This document shows, piece by piece, positions 54,855-63,502 of a DNA stretch of 64,000 nucleotides; the stretch's first letter is position 1; each line of letters starts with the position of its first letter. This DNA comes from Arenibacter palladensis (GTDB lineage Bacteria > Bacteroidota > Bacteroidia > Flavobacteriales > Flavobacteriaceae): NCBI RefSeq assembly GCF_900129275.1, contig NZ_FQUX01000001.1:62001-126000 (forward strand), given 5' to 3'. The position numbers and the translations under genes are program-made. The notes beneath the pieces were generated by a model, which made no database searches, had not been told where the DNA came from, and worked only from the letters and a program-made list of their open reading frames with translations.

Positions 54855-55334
54855 ATGGAGTACAGTATTCGAGATGCCGAAGCCAAGGACATGGTACAGG
54901 TACATAAATTGATTAAGGAGTTGGCCGTTTTTGAAAAGGAGGAAAATGCCGTAGAGGTTACGGTAGAGGATTTAAAAAGGGATGGCTTTGGATCCGACAA
55001 ATTATTTCATTGCTACGTTGCGGAAGCCGATGGGGCTGTGGTAGGAATGGCGCTTTTGTACAATAGATACTCTACTTGGAAAGGTCCAATTATACACCTG
55101 GAAGATCTGATAGTTACGGAAGCCATGAGGGGCAGTGGTCTTGGTGCCGCCTTGCTGGGAAAAGTAGTGGAGTACGGGTACCAACTTGGCGTTAAGCGCA
55201 TTAGCTGGGAAGTTTTGGACTGGAACGAACCTGCCATTTCGTTTTACGAAAGTAAAGGGGCCAATGTTTTGCGCGATTGGAATGTTGTCCATTTGGACGA
55301 AAAAGGAATAAAAACATTTTTAAATAAGTTATGA
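54855..55334 (+). CDS. GNAT family N-acetyltransferase
   Basis: 159 residues, single GNAT domain. Acetyl-CoA-binding VTEAMRGSGLGAALLGKVVEYG with the RxxGxG/A core (RGSGLG), and the C-terminal DWNEPAISFYESKGA. The sequence resembles diamine/spermidine-type acetyltransferases; the substrate is not determinable. It overlaps lysC by 4 bp (ATGA), so both are translated together. Confidence 0.85.
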   Translation: MEYSIRDAEAKDMVQVHKLIKELAVFEKEENAVEVTVEDLKRDGFGSDKLFHCYVAEADGAVVGMALLYNRYSTWKGPIIHLEDLIVTEAMRGSGLGAALLGKVVEYGYQLGVKRISWEVLDWNEPAISFYESKGANVLRDWNVVHLDEKGIKTFLNKL

Positions 55335-56581
55335 GGGTTTTTAAATTTGGAGGAGCATCGGTAAAAGATGCGAACGGTGTAAAAAACGTTGTTAAGGTTT
55401 TAGAGGAAGTAGGTCACGACAATACGCTCTTGGTTGTATCGGCCATGGGAAAAACGACCAACGCCATGGAAGATGTTGTAAATGCCTATTTTAAGGATAA
55501 ATCCTTATTGCCGTCAGCAGTGCATGAAGTTATCCAATATCACGACAATATTCTGCACGACTTGTTTCCGAATGACAAGCATCCTGTTTATGACAAGGTA
55601 AAAACGCTTTTTGATGAAATACAGGGGTTTTTGGTCTGGAACAAATCTCCTAAATATGGTTTTGTATATGATCAAGTGGTAGGATATGGCGAATTGGTTT
55701 CCACCACCATTCTCAGCGCCTATTTAAATGAAATTGGAATAGCCAATCAATGGTTGGACGTACGAACCTTGATCAAGACCAACGATGATTATCGCGATGC
55801 CATTGTAAATTGGGAGAAGACCCAACAAAATGTCACGGAAAAAGTGGACAAGCGCAAGCTAAATATTACACAAGGCTTTTTGGGCAGTGACGACAACAAC
55901 TTTACCACTACCTTGGGCCGTGAGGGTTCCGACTACACCGCTGCTATTTTGGCCTATTGCCTAAACGCAGAGGAAGTTACGATTTGGAAGGATGTTCCCG
56001 GGGTTTTGAACGCAGATCCCAGATATTTTGAAAAAACAGAATTGTTGAACAAAATCTCCTATCGCGAAGCCATTGAATTGGCCTTTTATGGAGCTTCCGT
56101 AATTCACCCAAAAACTTTGCAGCCTTTACAGAGAAAGGAAATACCCTTACATGTTAAATCTTTCATTAACCCCAAGGACAAAGGCACAACAGTTGGAAAA
56201 GGTATTGGGATAGAACCCAAGGTTCCCTGTTTTATTGTAAAAAAGAACCTAGTGCTCATGAAGCTTTCTTCCCTGGATTTTTCGTTCATTGTGGAAGATA
56301 GTATCAGCGAACTATTTAAATTATTGCACGATCATCAGATGAAAGTAGATCTGATCCAAAATTCAGCCATTAGTTTTTCCGTATGTGTCGATAATAAATT
56401 TGACAAATTGGACGAACTTTTAAACCTATTAAAAAGTAGGTTCAAAGTAGTTCATCATGAGGGCGTTTCCCTATATACCATTAGGCATTTTAACACGGAA
56501 GCCTTAACCAGTCTACAAAATGGAAAAGAGATCCTACTTGAACAACGCGGTAAGGAAACGGTGCAATTGGTGGTTCAATAG
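55331..56581 (+). CDS. lysC: Aspartate kinase (monofunctional)
   Basis: 416 residues. Amino-acid kinase domain with KFGGASVKD at the start, TTLGREGSDYTAA (substrate-binding) and EVTIWKDVPGVLNADPR; the C-terminal part is an ACT-type regulatory region (about 300-416). It makes aspartyl phosphate for lysine, threonine and methionine synthesis. Start set by the ATGA overlap with the GNAT gene. Confidence 0.93.
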   Translation: MRVFKFGGASVKDANGVKNVVKVLEEVGHDNTLLVVSAMGKTTNAMEDVVNAYFKDKSLLPSAVHEVIQYHDNILHDLFPNDKHPVYDKVKTLFDEIQGFLVWNKSPKYGFVYDQVVGYGELVSTTILSAYLNEIGIANQWLDVRTLIKTNDDYRDAIVNWEKTQQNVTEKVDKRKLNITQGFLGSDDNNFTTTLGREGSDYTAAILAYCLNAEEVTIWKDVPGVLNADPRYFEKTELLNKISYREAIELAFYGASVIHPKTLQPLQRKEIPLHVKSFINPKDKGTTVGKGIGIEPKVPCFIVKKNLVLMKLSSLDFSFIVEDSISELFKLLHDHQMKVDLIQNSAISFSVCVDNKFDKLDELLNLLKSRFKVVHHEGVSLYTIRHFNTEALTSLQNGKEILLEQRGKETVQLVVQ

Positions 56582-56667
56582 AGCGGTCATTTAATTTGTT
56601 GAAAAGTATAAATAAGGATAGCTGTAGCGATTTTCCTATCTTAGCGGTTACCAAATTACACTAAGGC

Positions 56668-58491
56668 ATGGGTTTAGTAACCGCAAAGGAAGTAGCTAAG
56701 GCTATTAACCTGGATAAATACGGCTTTCTCGGAACGTTTATTGGATGGGTGCTTATGAGAGTAACCAAAATATCCAGTATTAACCAATTTTACGACGAAC
56801 ACAAGCATTTGGATGGACTGGACTTTTTGGATGCTATTTTAAACCATTATGAAATAAAATTCGAAATTCCAGAGGAAGATTTTAAGCGCTTGCCCAAACA
56901 AGGTTGCTACATTACCATATCCAATCATCCCCTTGGTGGGATAGACGGAGTGCTCCTACTAAAATTACTTTTAAGCCATAGATCGGATTTCAAGATAATC
57001 GCCAACTTCTTGTTGAACAGGATAGAGCCTATATCCCCCTACATACTGCCAGTAAATCCTTTTGAGAACCACAAGGACTCCAAGAGCAGTATTTCCGGAT
57101 TTAAGAGTGCCATGAAGCATTTGCAGGACGGCCATCCTTTGGGAATTTTTCCCGCAGGGGAAGTATCTACGTACAGGGATGGAAAATTAATTGTGGACAA
57201 ACCTTGGGAGGAAGCCGCCCTTAAGCTAATACGACGTGCGGAGGTACCCGTGGTCCCCATTTATTTTCACGCTAAGAACAGTAGGTTGTTCTATCGTCTA
57301 TCCAAGATTAGCGATGTATTCCGGACGGCCAAACTACCCTCTGAGGTAACCACCCAAAAGAACAGGATTATCAAAGTGCGTATTGGGCAACCTATTTCCG
57401 TGCAAACACAGAACGAACAGGAAAATTTAGCAGAATTTGCCGATCTTTTAAGGCGCAAAACCTATATGCTTTCCAATGCCTATGAGAAGGAAAGACTTTT
57501 GGACCAGATTCCAACAAGTTTAAAAATACCGAAGGCCCCAAGAAAAATAGCTACAGCGGTACGTACGGAAGTGATACAGGAAGAAATTGTACGTTTAAGG
57601 GAAAAAGACTGCAGGCTATTGCAAAGCAAAAATTATGAGGTCTTTTTGGCCAAGGCCGCAGATATGCCCTTTATTCTTAAGGAAATAGGCAGACAACGCG
57701 AAGTTACTTTTAGGGCCATAGGGGAAGGCACCAATAATGCCATTGATCTGGATAAGTTTGACAATTATTACCGTCACCTCTTTCTTTGGGACGACGAGGA
57801 AAAGGTAATCGTTGGTGCCTACCGCATGGGTATGGGCTCGGAAATATTTGAAGAATACGGAATAGACGGGTTTTACTTACAGGACCTGTTTAGATTTGAA
57901 CCTGAGCTCTACGGCATGATGTCCAAATCCATAGAAATGGGCAGGGCCTACATTATTAAAGAGTACCAACAGAAACCAATGCCATTATTCCTTTTATGGA
58001 AAGGTATTGTACATACTACCCTGCGATTCCCGGACCATAAATTTTTAATAGGAGGGGTAAGTATCAGCAACCAGTTTTCCAACTTTTCCAAGTCCTTGAT
58101 GATAGAATTTATGAAAAGTAATTATTGGGATCCTTATGTGGCGCAATACATTAGGCCCAAAAAGGAATTTAAGGTAAAGCTCAACGATGCCGACAAGGAC
58201 TTTATTTTTGATGAAACAGAAGCCGATCTTAACAAATTTGACAGGCTCATTGAAGAAGTGGAGCCAGGAAGTTTACGACTACCCGTATTGATCAAAAAAT
58301 ATATTAAACAGAATGCCAAAGTGGTGGCCTTTAACGTGGATCCCTTGTTCAATAACTCGGTGGATGGTTTAATGTACATTAAAATAGCCGACCTCCCAGA
58401 AAGTACGGTAAAGCCCGTTATGGAAGAGTTTCAGGCAGAATTGGAAAGAAAATTGGCCGAGGGGCAACAGGATGAAGGCAATCCCGCTTAG
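56668..58491 (+). CDS. olsF: OlsF-type bifunctional acyltransferase for ornithine/amino-acid lipids
   Basis: 607 residues, two domains. N-terminal PlsC-like O-acyltransferase (about 60-290): NHPLGGIDGVLLLK (a variant of HX4D: H-P-L-G-G-I-D), FPAGEVST. C-terminal GNAT-like N-acyltransferase (about 320-520, OlsB/autoinducer-synthase type): AADMPFILKEIGRQREVTFRA and KVIVGAYRMGMG. This order matches OlsF of Flavobacterium johnsoniae, which makes ornithine lipids with one fused enzyme. Product in this organism may be ornithine or glycine lipid. Confidence 0.88.
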   Translation: MGLVTAKEVAKAINLDKYGFLGTFIGWVLMRVTKISSINQFYDEHKHLDGLDFLDAILNHYEIKFEIPEEDFKRLPKQGCYITISNHPLGGIDGVLLLKLLLSHRSDFKIIANFLLNRIEPISPYILPVNPFENHKDSKSSISGFKSAMKHLQDGHPLGIFPAGEVSTYRDGKLIVDKPWEEAALKLIRRAEVPVVPIYFHAKNSRLFYRLSKISDVFRTAKLPSEVTTQKNRIIKVRIGQPISVQTQNEQENLAEFADLLRRKTYMLSNAYEKERLLDQIPTSLKIPKAPRKIATAVRTEVIQEEIVRLREKDCRLLQSKNYEVFLAKAADMPFILKEIGRQREVTFRAIGEGTNNAIDLDKFDNYYRHLFLWDDEEKVIVGAYRMGMGSEIFEEYGIDGFYLQDLFRFEPELYGMMSKSIEMGRAYIIKEYQQKPMPLFLLWKGIVHTTLRFPDHKFLIGGVSISNQFSNFSKSLMIEFMKSNYWDPYVAQYIRPKKEFKVKLNDADKDFIFDETEADLNKFDRLIEEVEPGSLRLPVLIKKYIKQNAKVVAFNVDPLFNNSVDGLMYIKIADLPESTVKPVMEEFQAELERKLAEGQQDEGNPA

Positions 58492-58530
58492 GATTTCATC
58501 TTGCGACCATCCAATAGGGACCACAAGGCC

Positions 58531-59022
58531 CTAATCCACCCCTACAACAGTACTTCTTCTTTCAAAGAGAAGATTGTCCTTCCAGACATTGTCCCGCTTG
58601 CCTACGCGCTCCCTTTTACCTATAAAACGGAATCCCATTTTAAGATGTAATTCCACACTCCCTTTATTTTCCGGAAATATACCCGATTGCAGGGTCCATA
58701 AACCCGCTTTTTCACTTTCAACTATCAACTGCTGCATTAGCATTTTACCCACACCTTGGCCCCTACTGCCCTGGCCTATATAAACACTCACCTCGGCCAC
58801 ACCACCATAAACACATCTGCTGGATACAGGGGAAAGTGCTGCCCAACCCAAAATGGTTTCCCCATTAACGGCCACCAATCTTCCTAGCTGAAGATGACCT
58901 GCGTCCCACACCTCAAAGGAGGGGACCTCTTTTTCAAAGGTAGCAAAACCAGTATCCATGCCCTGCTGGTATATTTGGGCAACTGCTGGCCAATCGCTAT
59001 TTTTCATTATTCGTATCTCCAT
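58531..59022 (-). CDS. GNAT acetyltransferase, phosphinothricin/methionine-sulfone type
   Basis: 163 residues. GNAT domain with EVSVYIGQGSRGQGVGKML (acetyl-CoA P-loop RGQGVG) and the family stretch GWAALSPVSSRCVYGGVAEVSVY. Such enzymes acetylate amino-acid analogues or are of unknown use. It converges with olsF and seems to be a single-gene unit. Confidence 0.82.
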   Translation of the reverse strand: MEIRIMKNSDWPAVAQIYQQGMDTGFATFEKEVPSFEVWDAGHLQLGRLVAVNGETILGWAALSPVSSRCVYGGVAEVSVYIGQGSRGQGVGKMLMQQLIVESEKAGLWTLQSGIFPENKGSVELHLKMGFRFIGKRERVGKRDNVWKDNLLFERRSTVVGVD

Positions 59023-59108
59023 GAATAAACTTTTAGAACAAACCTCAGTTGTACACAGGCACTTGAATTAGCCTTTCTATTTATCGCAATATTACGATTA
59101 ATATTGAT

Positions 59109-59142
59109 AAAAAGAAAGTCGGATCAAAAGAACCCGACTTTA
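59109..59142 (-). terminator. Terminator after the TM2 gene
   Basis: AAAGTCGG (59115-59122) and CCGACTTT (59134-59141) with an 11-nt loop; on the minus strand the stem is followed by CTTTTTAT. Confidence 0.75.
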
Positions 59143-59150
59143 TAATTTTA

Positions 59151-59651
59151 TTAGAACCAAGGTTTCTTACCCACTTGATAGGTATTGTAAAAATCCTCAT
59201 CGCTTTTGGTCAAATATATAATGCCTTCTATCAAACCCACTATAGCGGTGGCCATTACAATAAAACTCCCTATAATAAAACACATAGTTGCATAGCCTAT
59301 TACGGTTGCTACCAACATAATTATTCCTTCCTTTTGATATCCAAGTATAAACTTATGGACACCTAATTGCCCAAAGACAATGGCAAGAACCCCAGCCAGA
59401 ATCTTTTTATTATCCCCTCCGGCACTGGCCAGGCCTTCCTTAAATTCATTGGCGGTTTTTTTGGCCTCCTGACTAAAATCCTTGGCAGCTTCCTTAGTGT
59501 CTTCCTTAAATTCCTTGGCGGCCTCTTTGGTCTCTTCCGCAAATTCCTTCGCAGATTCCTTGGCATCCTTGGCAAATTCTTTGGCAGATTTCTTGGCCCC
59601 TTTTGCAGCGTCTTTGGCCTTATCCCCTAAATCTTTATTTTCTTCTGACAT
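59151..59651 (-). CDS. TM2-domain membrane protein with LEA-like N-terminal repeats
   Basis: 166 residues. Residues about 8-75 are an amphipathic, Lys/Glu/Ala-rich run of imperfect 11-residue repeats (KSAKEFAKDAK, ESAKEFAEETK, EAAKEFKEDTK, EAAKDFSQEAK), like group 3 LEA proteins. Then a TM2 domain (LAGVLAIVFGQLGVHKFILG with a GxHxFYLG-like turn, a second membrane segment, and a third hydrophobic stretch IVGLIEGIIYL). No enzyme motif. A role in membrane or protein protection under drying or osmotic stress is suggested by the repeats only. Confidence 0.82.
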   Translation of the reverse strand: MSEENKDLGDKAKDAAKGAKKSAKEFAKDAKESAKEFAEETKEAAKEFKEDTKEAAKDFSQEAKKTANEFKEGLASAGGDNKKILAGVLAIVFGQLGVHKFILGYQKEGIIMLVATVIGYATMCFIIGSFIVMATAIVGLIEGIIYLTKSDEDFYNTYQVGKKPWF

Positions 59652-59704
59652 GGTAGTGTTTTAGTTGATTAATAATAGTACTAAATGTAATAATTATTTT
59701 CTAA

Positions 59705-60091
59705 TCAAAGAAACGCTTTATCATTGGGTTCCCACAATTCCAGCTTGTTACCATCAGGATCCAAAATCCAACCAAATTTGCCGTAATTGTACTCCTCTAT
59801 TTCGCCTACAACAGTAACACCTTCCTGCCTTAAAACTTTCAGCAATTCCTCCAAATTCTCTACCCGAAAGTTCATCATAAAAGTGGATTTGCTAGGTTTA
59901 AAGTAATTGGTATCGTCTTTCATAGGGCTCCATTGGGTAGAACAGTCCTGCCCCTCCTTGTCCTTCCACCAAAAAGTACAGCCGTACTGATCCGTATTGA
60001 GTCCAAGATGTTTGTTATACCATTGTTTAATTGCATTTGGGTCTTTGGTCTTAAAGAAAAAACCGCCCAATCCTGTTACTCTATTTTTCAT
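59705..60091 (-). CDS. VOC-family (glyoxalase/bleomycin-resistance fold) protein
   Basis: 128 residues. VOC fold with GLGGFFFKTKDPNAIKQWY at the start, NFRVENLEELLKVLRQEGV in the middle and WILDPDGNKLELWEP at the end, where the Glu is a usual metal ligand. The substrate is unknown. Small stand-alone gene. Confidence 0.8.
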   Translation of the reverse strand: MKNRVTGLGGFFFKTKDPNAIKQWYNKHLGLNTDQYGCTFWWKDKEGQDCSTQWSPMKDDTNYFKPSKSTFMMNFRVENLEELLKVLRQEGVTVVGEIEEYNYGKFGWILDPDGNKLELWEPNDKAFL

Positions 60092-60195
60092 GATCTTCTA
60101 TTTATATTATCTCCACTAAAAAGGGCGAGGGCCCAGTACAATAACAAAATGACCCTATGGCTTAAAAGATCTGAATAAGAGGCTGCAGGCCTTGT

Positions 60196-61134
60196 TTAGC
60201 AGAATTTTTCCTTAATCTTGTCCACCACTGTCTGTGCCAATTTTATTTTACTCTCCACTGTCCATCCGGCCACATGCGGTGTTAGGAGTACATTATCGGC
60301 ATTGATCAAATAAGTAAAGGCCTCTGGCAATTCTGACCCGCTGAACATATCTTCAAAAGATTTTTTCTCATATTCCAGTACATCCAATCCGGCTCCCAGC
60401 ACCTTGCCCTCTTTCATTGCGGCTACAAGATCCTCTGTTACCACACATTTCCCCCTAGCTGTATTGATCAACCAAATGGGATTCTTGAAATCCTTTAGAA
60501 AATCGGCATTGATCATATTTTTGGTAAGGTCTGTCTGCGGTACATGAAGACTAAGTACCTCTGCCTTTTGCTTTAATTCCATTATCCCTACTTGCCTTGC
60601 GTTTTCATCGCCTACACCCCCAACAATATCGTAACAAATAACTTCTACATCAAAGCCCCTTAGCTTTTTGGCAAAGGCCTTGCCCATATTGCCATAACCA
60701 ACAATCCCCACGGTTCTGCCATCCAATTCTATTCCACGGTTACCTTCCCGGTCCCATTTCCCGTTTCTTACCTCTTGGTCCGCCTTGTTCAATTTATTGA
60801 AGAGAGACAATAACATTCCCAAGGCGTGTTCCCCAACAGCATTCCGATTCCCTTCCGGGGCGGCAGCCAAAAAGATTCCCAGTCGCTTGGCATGATCGGT
60901 ATCTATGTTTTCCAGACCGGCACCCAAGCGCCCTATAAACTTAAGGTTGACCGCCTTATCCAAAAAGGCCTCGTCTATAGTGAACCTACTTCTGATGATA
61001 ACACCATCATAATTGGCTATTTTCTTTTCAATCTCCCCCTTGGAGGAGGTGTAATCTTCATCATTTTGAAACCCCAAGGCATTGAATTGCTCAATGATCA
61101 GTGGGTGATTTACATCTAAATGGAGAACTTTCAT
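60196..61134 (-). CDS. D-2-hydroxyacid dehydrogenase (phosphoglycerate dehydrogenase-like)
   Basis: 312 residues. Rossmann motif VGIVGYGNMGKAFAKKL, the catalytic Arg in NTARGKCVV, Glu in the LEYE region and His in LLTPHVAGWT. Length fits single-domain members without the ACT or regulatory domain of long SerA. It could serve serine synthesis (3-phosphoglycerate oxidation) or reduce another 2-keto acid. A housekeeping core position next to mgtE-rsmA is in keeping with serine synthesis but does not prove it. Confidence 0.82.
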   Translation of the reverse strand: MKVLHLDVNHPLIIEQFNALGFQNDEDYTSSKGEIEKKIANYDGVIIRSRFTIDEAFLDKAVNLKFIGRLGAGLENIDTDHAKRLGIFLAAAPEGNRNAVGEHALGMLLSLFNKLNKADQEVRNGKWDREGNRGIELDGRTVGIVGYGNMGKAFAKKLRGFDVEVICYDIVGGVGDENARQVGIMELKQKAEVLSLHVPQTDLTKNMINADFLKDFKNPIWLINTARGKCVVTEDLVAAMKEGKVLGAGLDVLEYEKKSFEDMFSGSELPEAFTYLINADNVLLTPHVAGWTVESKIKLAQTVVDKIKEKFC

Positions 61135-61338
61135 AAACTAAATATTATGTGGCAAAGATACAAGACCGCGTTGCTACTGGAAACAAGAAAATGGACTATT
61201 TTCAGGTTTAAATATAAGGACAAACTATAAATGCCATCTGTTTGTTCACAAAAACCTTAATTCTAATGTAGTTATTCAGACAAAGCGAAGTTTACGAGAA
61301 AAGGTACTAGGCCATAGGCCATGCTCACAATAACTTCA

Positions 61339-61944
61339 TCATTTTCTTATGAAATTAATCTTGGGAAAATACCTGACCTCTTTATCCCTGGCAATTAAGA
61401 CGGTGTTAAAAATTACAAATACGAGATTAAACAAATACATAAAAATTAGAAAGAACATATTGAACCTCACACTGGAAAGTATGCTACTTGCAGAAACAAC
61501 TCCATTTGTTTCCCAATAATAGGCCATGTAAACAGCATTTAACAGAAACCCAAGAAAAAGCAATACTGTCCAAGTAATTTCAAAATTGATAACATCCCTG
61601 CCTAACTTGTTAAGATCCTTTAATTTGTCCTTTTTAGAGATCCACATTATTAAAGGCACCAATATTCCAAGTATGGGAAAGAACAGGAATGTAAGTGCGG
61701 ACAAATTAAGGGCTTTCAAAAATCCCTTGTCTTCCATAATGGTCCAATCCACCAGTTCATTGGGCGTAACATTTAGTGCCTTGGCAATCCTTTTGAGGGT
61801 GTCACCGGTCGGTTGGGTTTCTCCATTCTCAATGCGCTGAATTGTTCTTAAACTCAATCCTGAATTTTCAGCCAATGCCTCTTGGGACAAGCCATTTCTC
61901 TTTCTTAATCCCTTTACCCTTTTTGCTAAATTTCCATTTTTCAT
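61339..61944 (-). CDS. XRE-type regulator fused to a membrane domain
   Basis: The ATG at 61944 gives 201 residues (start at 61971 would precede the HTH by unneeded residues). N-terminal HTH (LRKRNGLSQEALAENSGLSLRTIQRIENG, in short LSQEALAENSGLS and RTIQRIENGE), then three to four membrane segments of DUF4870-like type (LTFLFFPILGILVPLIMWI; TWTVLLFLGFLLNAVYMAYY; FLIFMYLFNLVFVIFNTVLI). A membrane-anchored transcription factor that may respond to membrane state. Target unknown. Confidence 0.82.
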   Translation of the reverse strand: MKNGNLAKRVKGLRKRNGLSQEALAENSGLSLRTIQRIENGETQPTGDTLKRIAKALNVTPNELVDWTIMEDKGFLKALNLSALTFLFFPILGILVPLIMWISKKDKLKDLNKLGRDVINFEITWTVLLFLGFLLNAVYMAYYWETNGVVSASSILSSVRFNMFFLIFMYLFNLVFVIFNTVLIARDKEVRYFPKINFIRK

Positions 61945-62086
61945 TCTTGGTGTTTTAATAATATAAAACAAAACTAAATCGGATCAGGTTTTGTGGTAAC
62001 GCCATCTTTGTGCCAACTTTACGTCATCTGTGTCAATTGGTTGGTAACCGGGAAACAGGCTTTATAAATTAAACTAAGATCTTGCA

Positions 62087-62150
62087 CTAGGGATTGCAGC
62101 TGGCTACCGTGTAGCGCGGAAAGCCCGCCGCCCAACAAGGCGGAGTGCCC
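62087..62150. other. GC-rich structured intergenic element after mgtE
   Basis: The sequence from AGGGATTGCAGC through GCTAC-CGT-GTAGC (62103-62115) to GCGGAAAGCCCGCC and AAGGCGG contains several short hairpin arms and is much richer in GC than its surroundings. It resembles short dispersed intergenic elements with a GGATTG...GGAAAGCCCG core that I recall from flavobacterial genomes, but no second copy lies in the window. Confidence 0.35.
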
Positions 62151-63502
62151 TAAATGCCCAAAATAACCTTGGCGATGGAAAAATAGATCAAAATCCCGAA
62201 AATATCGTTGCTTGTGGTAATAAATGGACCCGTGGCTATGGCGGGGTCTATGCCCCTTTTGTGTAGAAAGAGCGGTATAAAGGTCCCAATAATCCCTGCC
62301 ACCACGGTTACGGTGATCAAGGAGATGGAAATGGCCAGGGAGGTAAGAAAACTACCTTTCCAAAGCCAGGTAAAAAATAATAGTATGGACGCCAAAACGG
62401 TTCCGTTAAGTAAGGCCAACAGCATTTCCTTTACAAGCCTTCCGGTGATACTCCCTTTTAGATCATCATTGGCCAATCCCTGCACCATTATAGCGCTGGA
62501 TTGCACCCCAACGTTACCGGCCATCGCAGCTATTAGAGGGGTAAAGAAGAATAGCACTCCATAATCGCTCATTAGCGTCTCAAAGCCACCCATTATGGCC
62601 GCGGCCCCTACACCTCCCAAAAGGCCCAGAAACAACCAGGGCAGTCTTGCACGGGTCAAATCCCAAATACTGTCGTCCGCCTCCACATCTTGGGAAATAC
62701 CGGCCGCCAATTGATAATCCTTTTCCGCCTCTTCCCTTATAACGTCCACAATATCGTCTATGGTAATACGGCCAACCAGTCTTCCAATTTCATCGACCAC
62801 AGGAATGGCTTCCAAATCGTATTTGGACATGATTTTGGCAACTTCCTCTGGTTTTTCATTTACGTTAACCGCATCTACCTTGGGAATATAAACTTCACTG
62901 ATATGGGTCTTGGTGGAGGTAGTCAACAAATCCTTGAGGGAAAGTCGCCCCTTAAGTTTACCTTCATCATCCACTACATAAATAGAATGCACCCTGGTAA
63001 CATTTTCAGCCTGTGCCCTCATTTCCTTTACACAGGTAAGTACGTTCCAATTCTCATTGACCTTTACAAGCTCCTTGGCCATAAGTCCACCCGCCGAATT
63101 TTCGTCATAGCGCAACAGGTCCACAATATGCTTGGCATGTTCCCTATCCTCCAATTCGGAAATAACCTCTTGGACCATATTTTTGGGGAGTTCCCCTATG
63201 ATATCAGCGGCATCATCGGTATCCAACTCGTCCAACTCTCCGGCAATTTCCTTGGCAGACAGATTGGCAAGGATGGCCTCCCGGACATCTACATCCAACT
63301 CCGTAAGGGTTTCGGACGTTTTTTCGCTGTCCAGAAGTTTTATAAGATAGGTGGCATGGTCCTCATCCAATTCGTTGATGATCTCTGCCACATCCGCATA
63401 ATGCACCTCAGCCAAGAGCGCGGACAATTGCCCGTCCTGCTGGTCGTCTATTAGCTGTTCTATTTCAGCTAAATATTCCTCGGTGAGTTTAAATGGTATC
63501 AT
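62150..63502 (-). CDS. mgtE: Magnesium transporter MgtE
   Basis: 450 residues from the ATG at 63502 (the in-frame TTG at 63508 is not needed). N-terminal superhelical MgtE_N domain (repeats such as [30 protein letters not shown]), paired CBS domains with the [25 protein letters not shown] stretch (short: [14 protein letters not shown]), and five C-terminal membrane helices ([40 protein letters not shown]). Mg2+ channel gated by cytosolic Mg2+. Its start overlaps the end of rsmA by 14 bp. Confidence 0.95.
   Translation of the reverse strand: MIPFKLTEEYLAEIEQLIDDQQDGQLSALLAEVHYADVAEIINELDEDHATYLIKLLDSEKTSETLTELDVDVREAILANLSAKEIAGELDELDTDDAADIIGELPKNMVQEVISELEDREHAKHIVDLLRYDENSAGGLMAKELVKVNENWNVLTCVKEMRAQAENVTRVHSIYVVDDEGKLKGRLSLKDLLTTSTKTHISEVYIPKVDAVNVNEKPEEVAKIMSKYDLEAIPVVDEIGRLVGRITIDDIVDVIREEAEKDYQLAAGISQDVEADDSIWDLTRARLPWLFLGLLGGVGAAAIMGGFETLMSDYGVLFFFTPLIAAMAGNVGVQSSAIMVQGLANDDLKGSITGRLVKEMLLALLNGTVLASILLFFTWLWKGSFLTSLAISISLITVTVVAGIIGTFIPLFLHKRGIDPAIATGPFITTSNDIFGILIYFSIAKVILGI

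Noticed and set aside
62690..63454. 254-residue plus-strand frame
   Set aside because: Antisense of mgtE, which is a full-length, well-supported gene.
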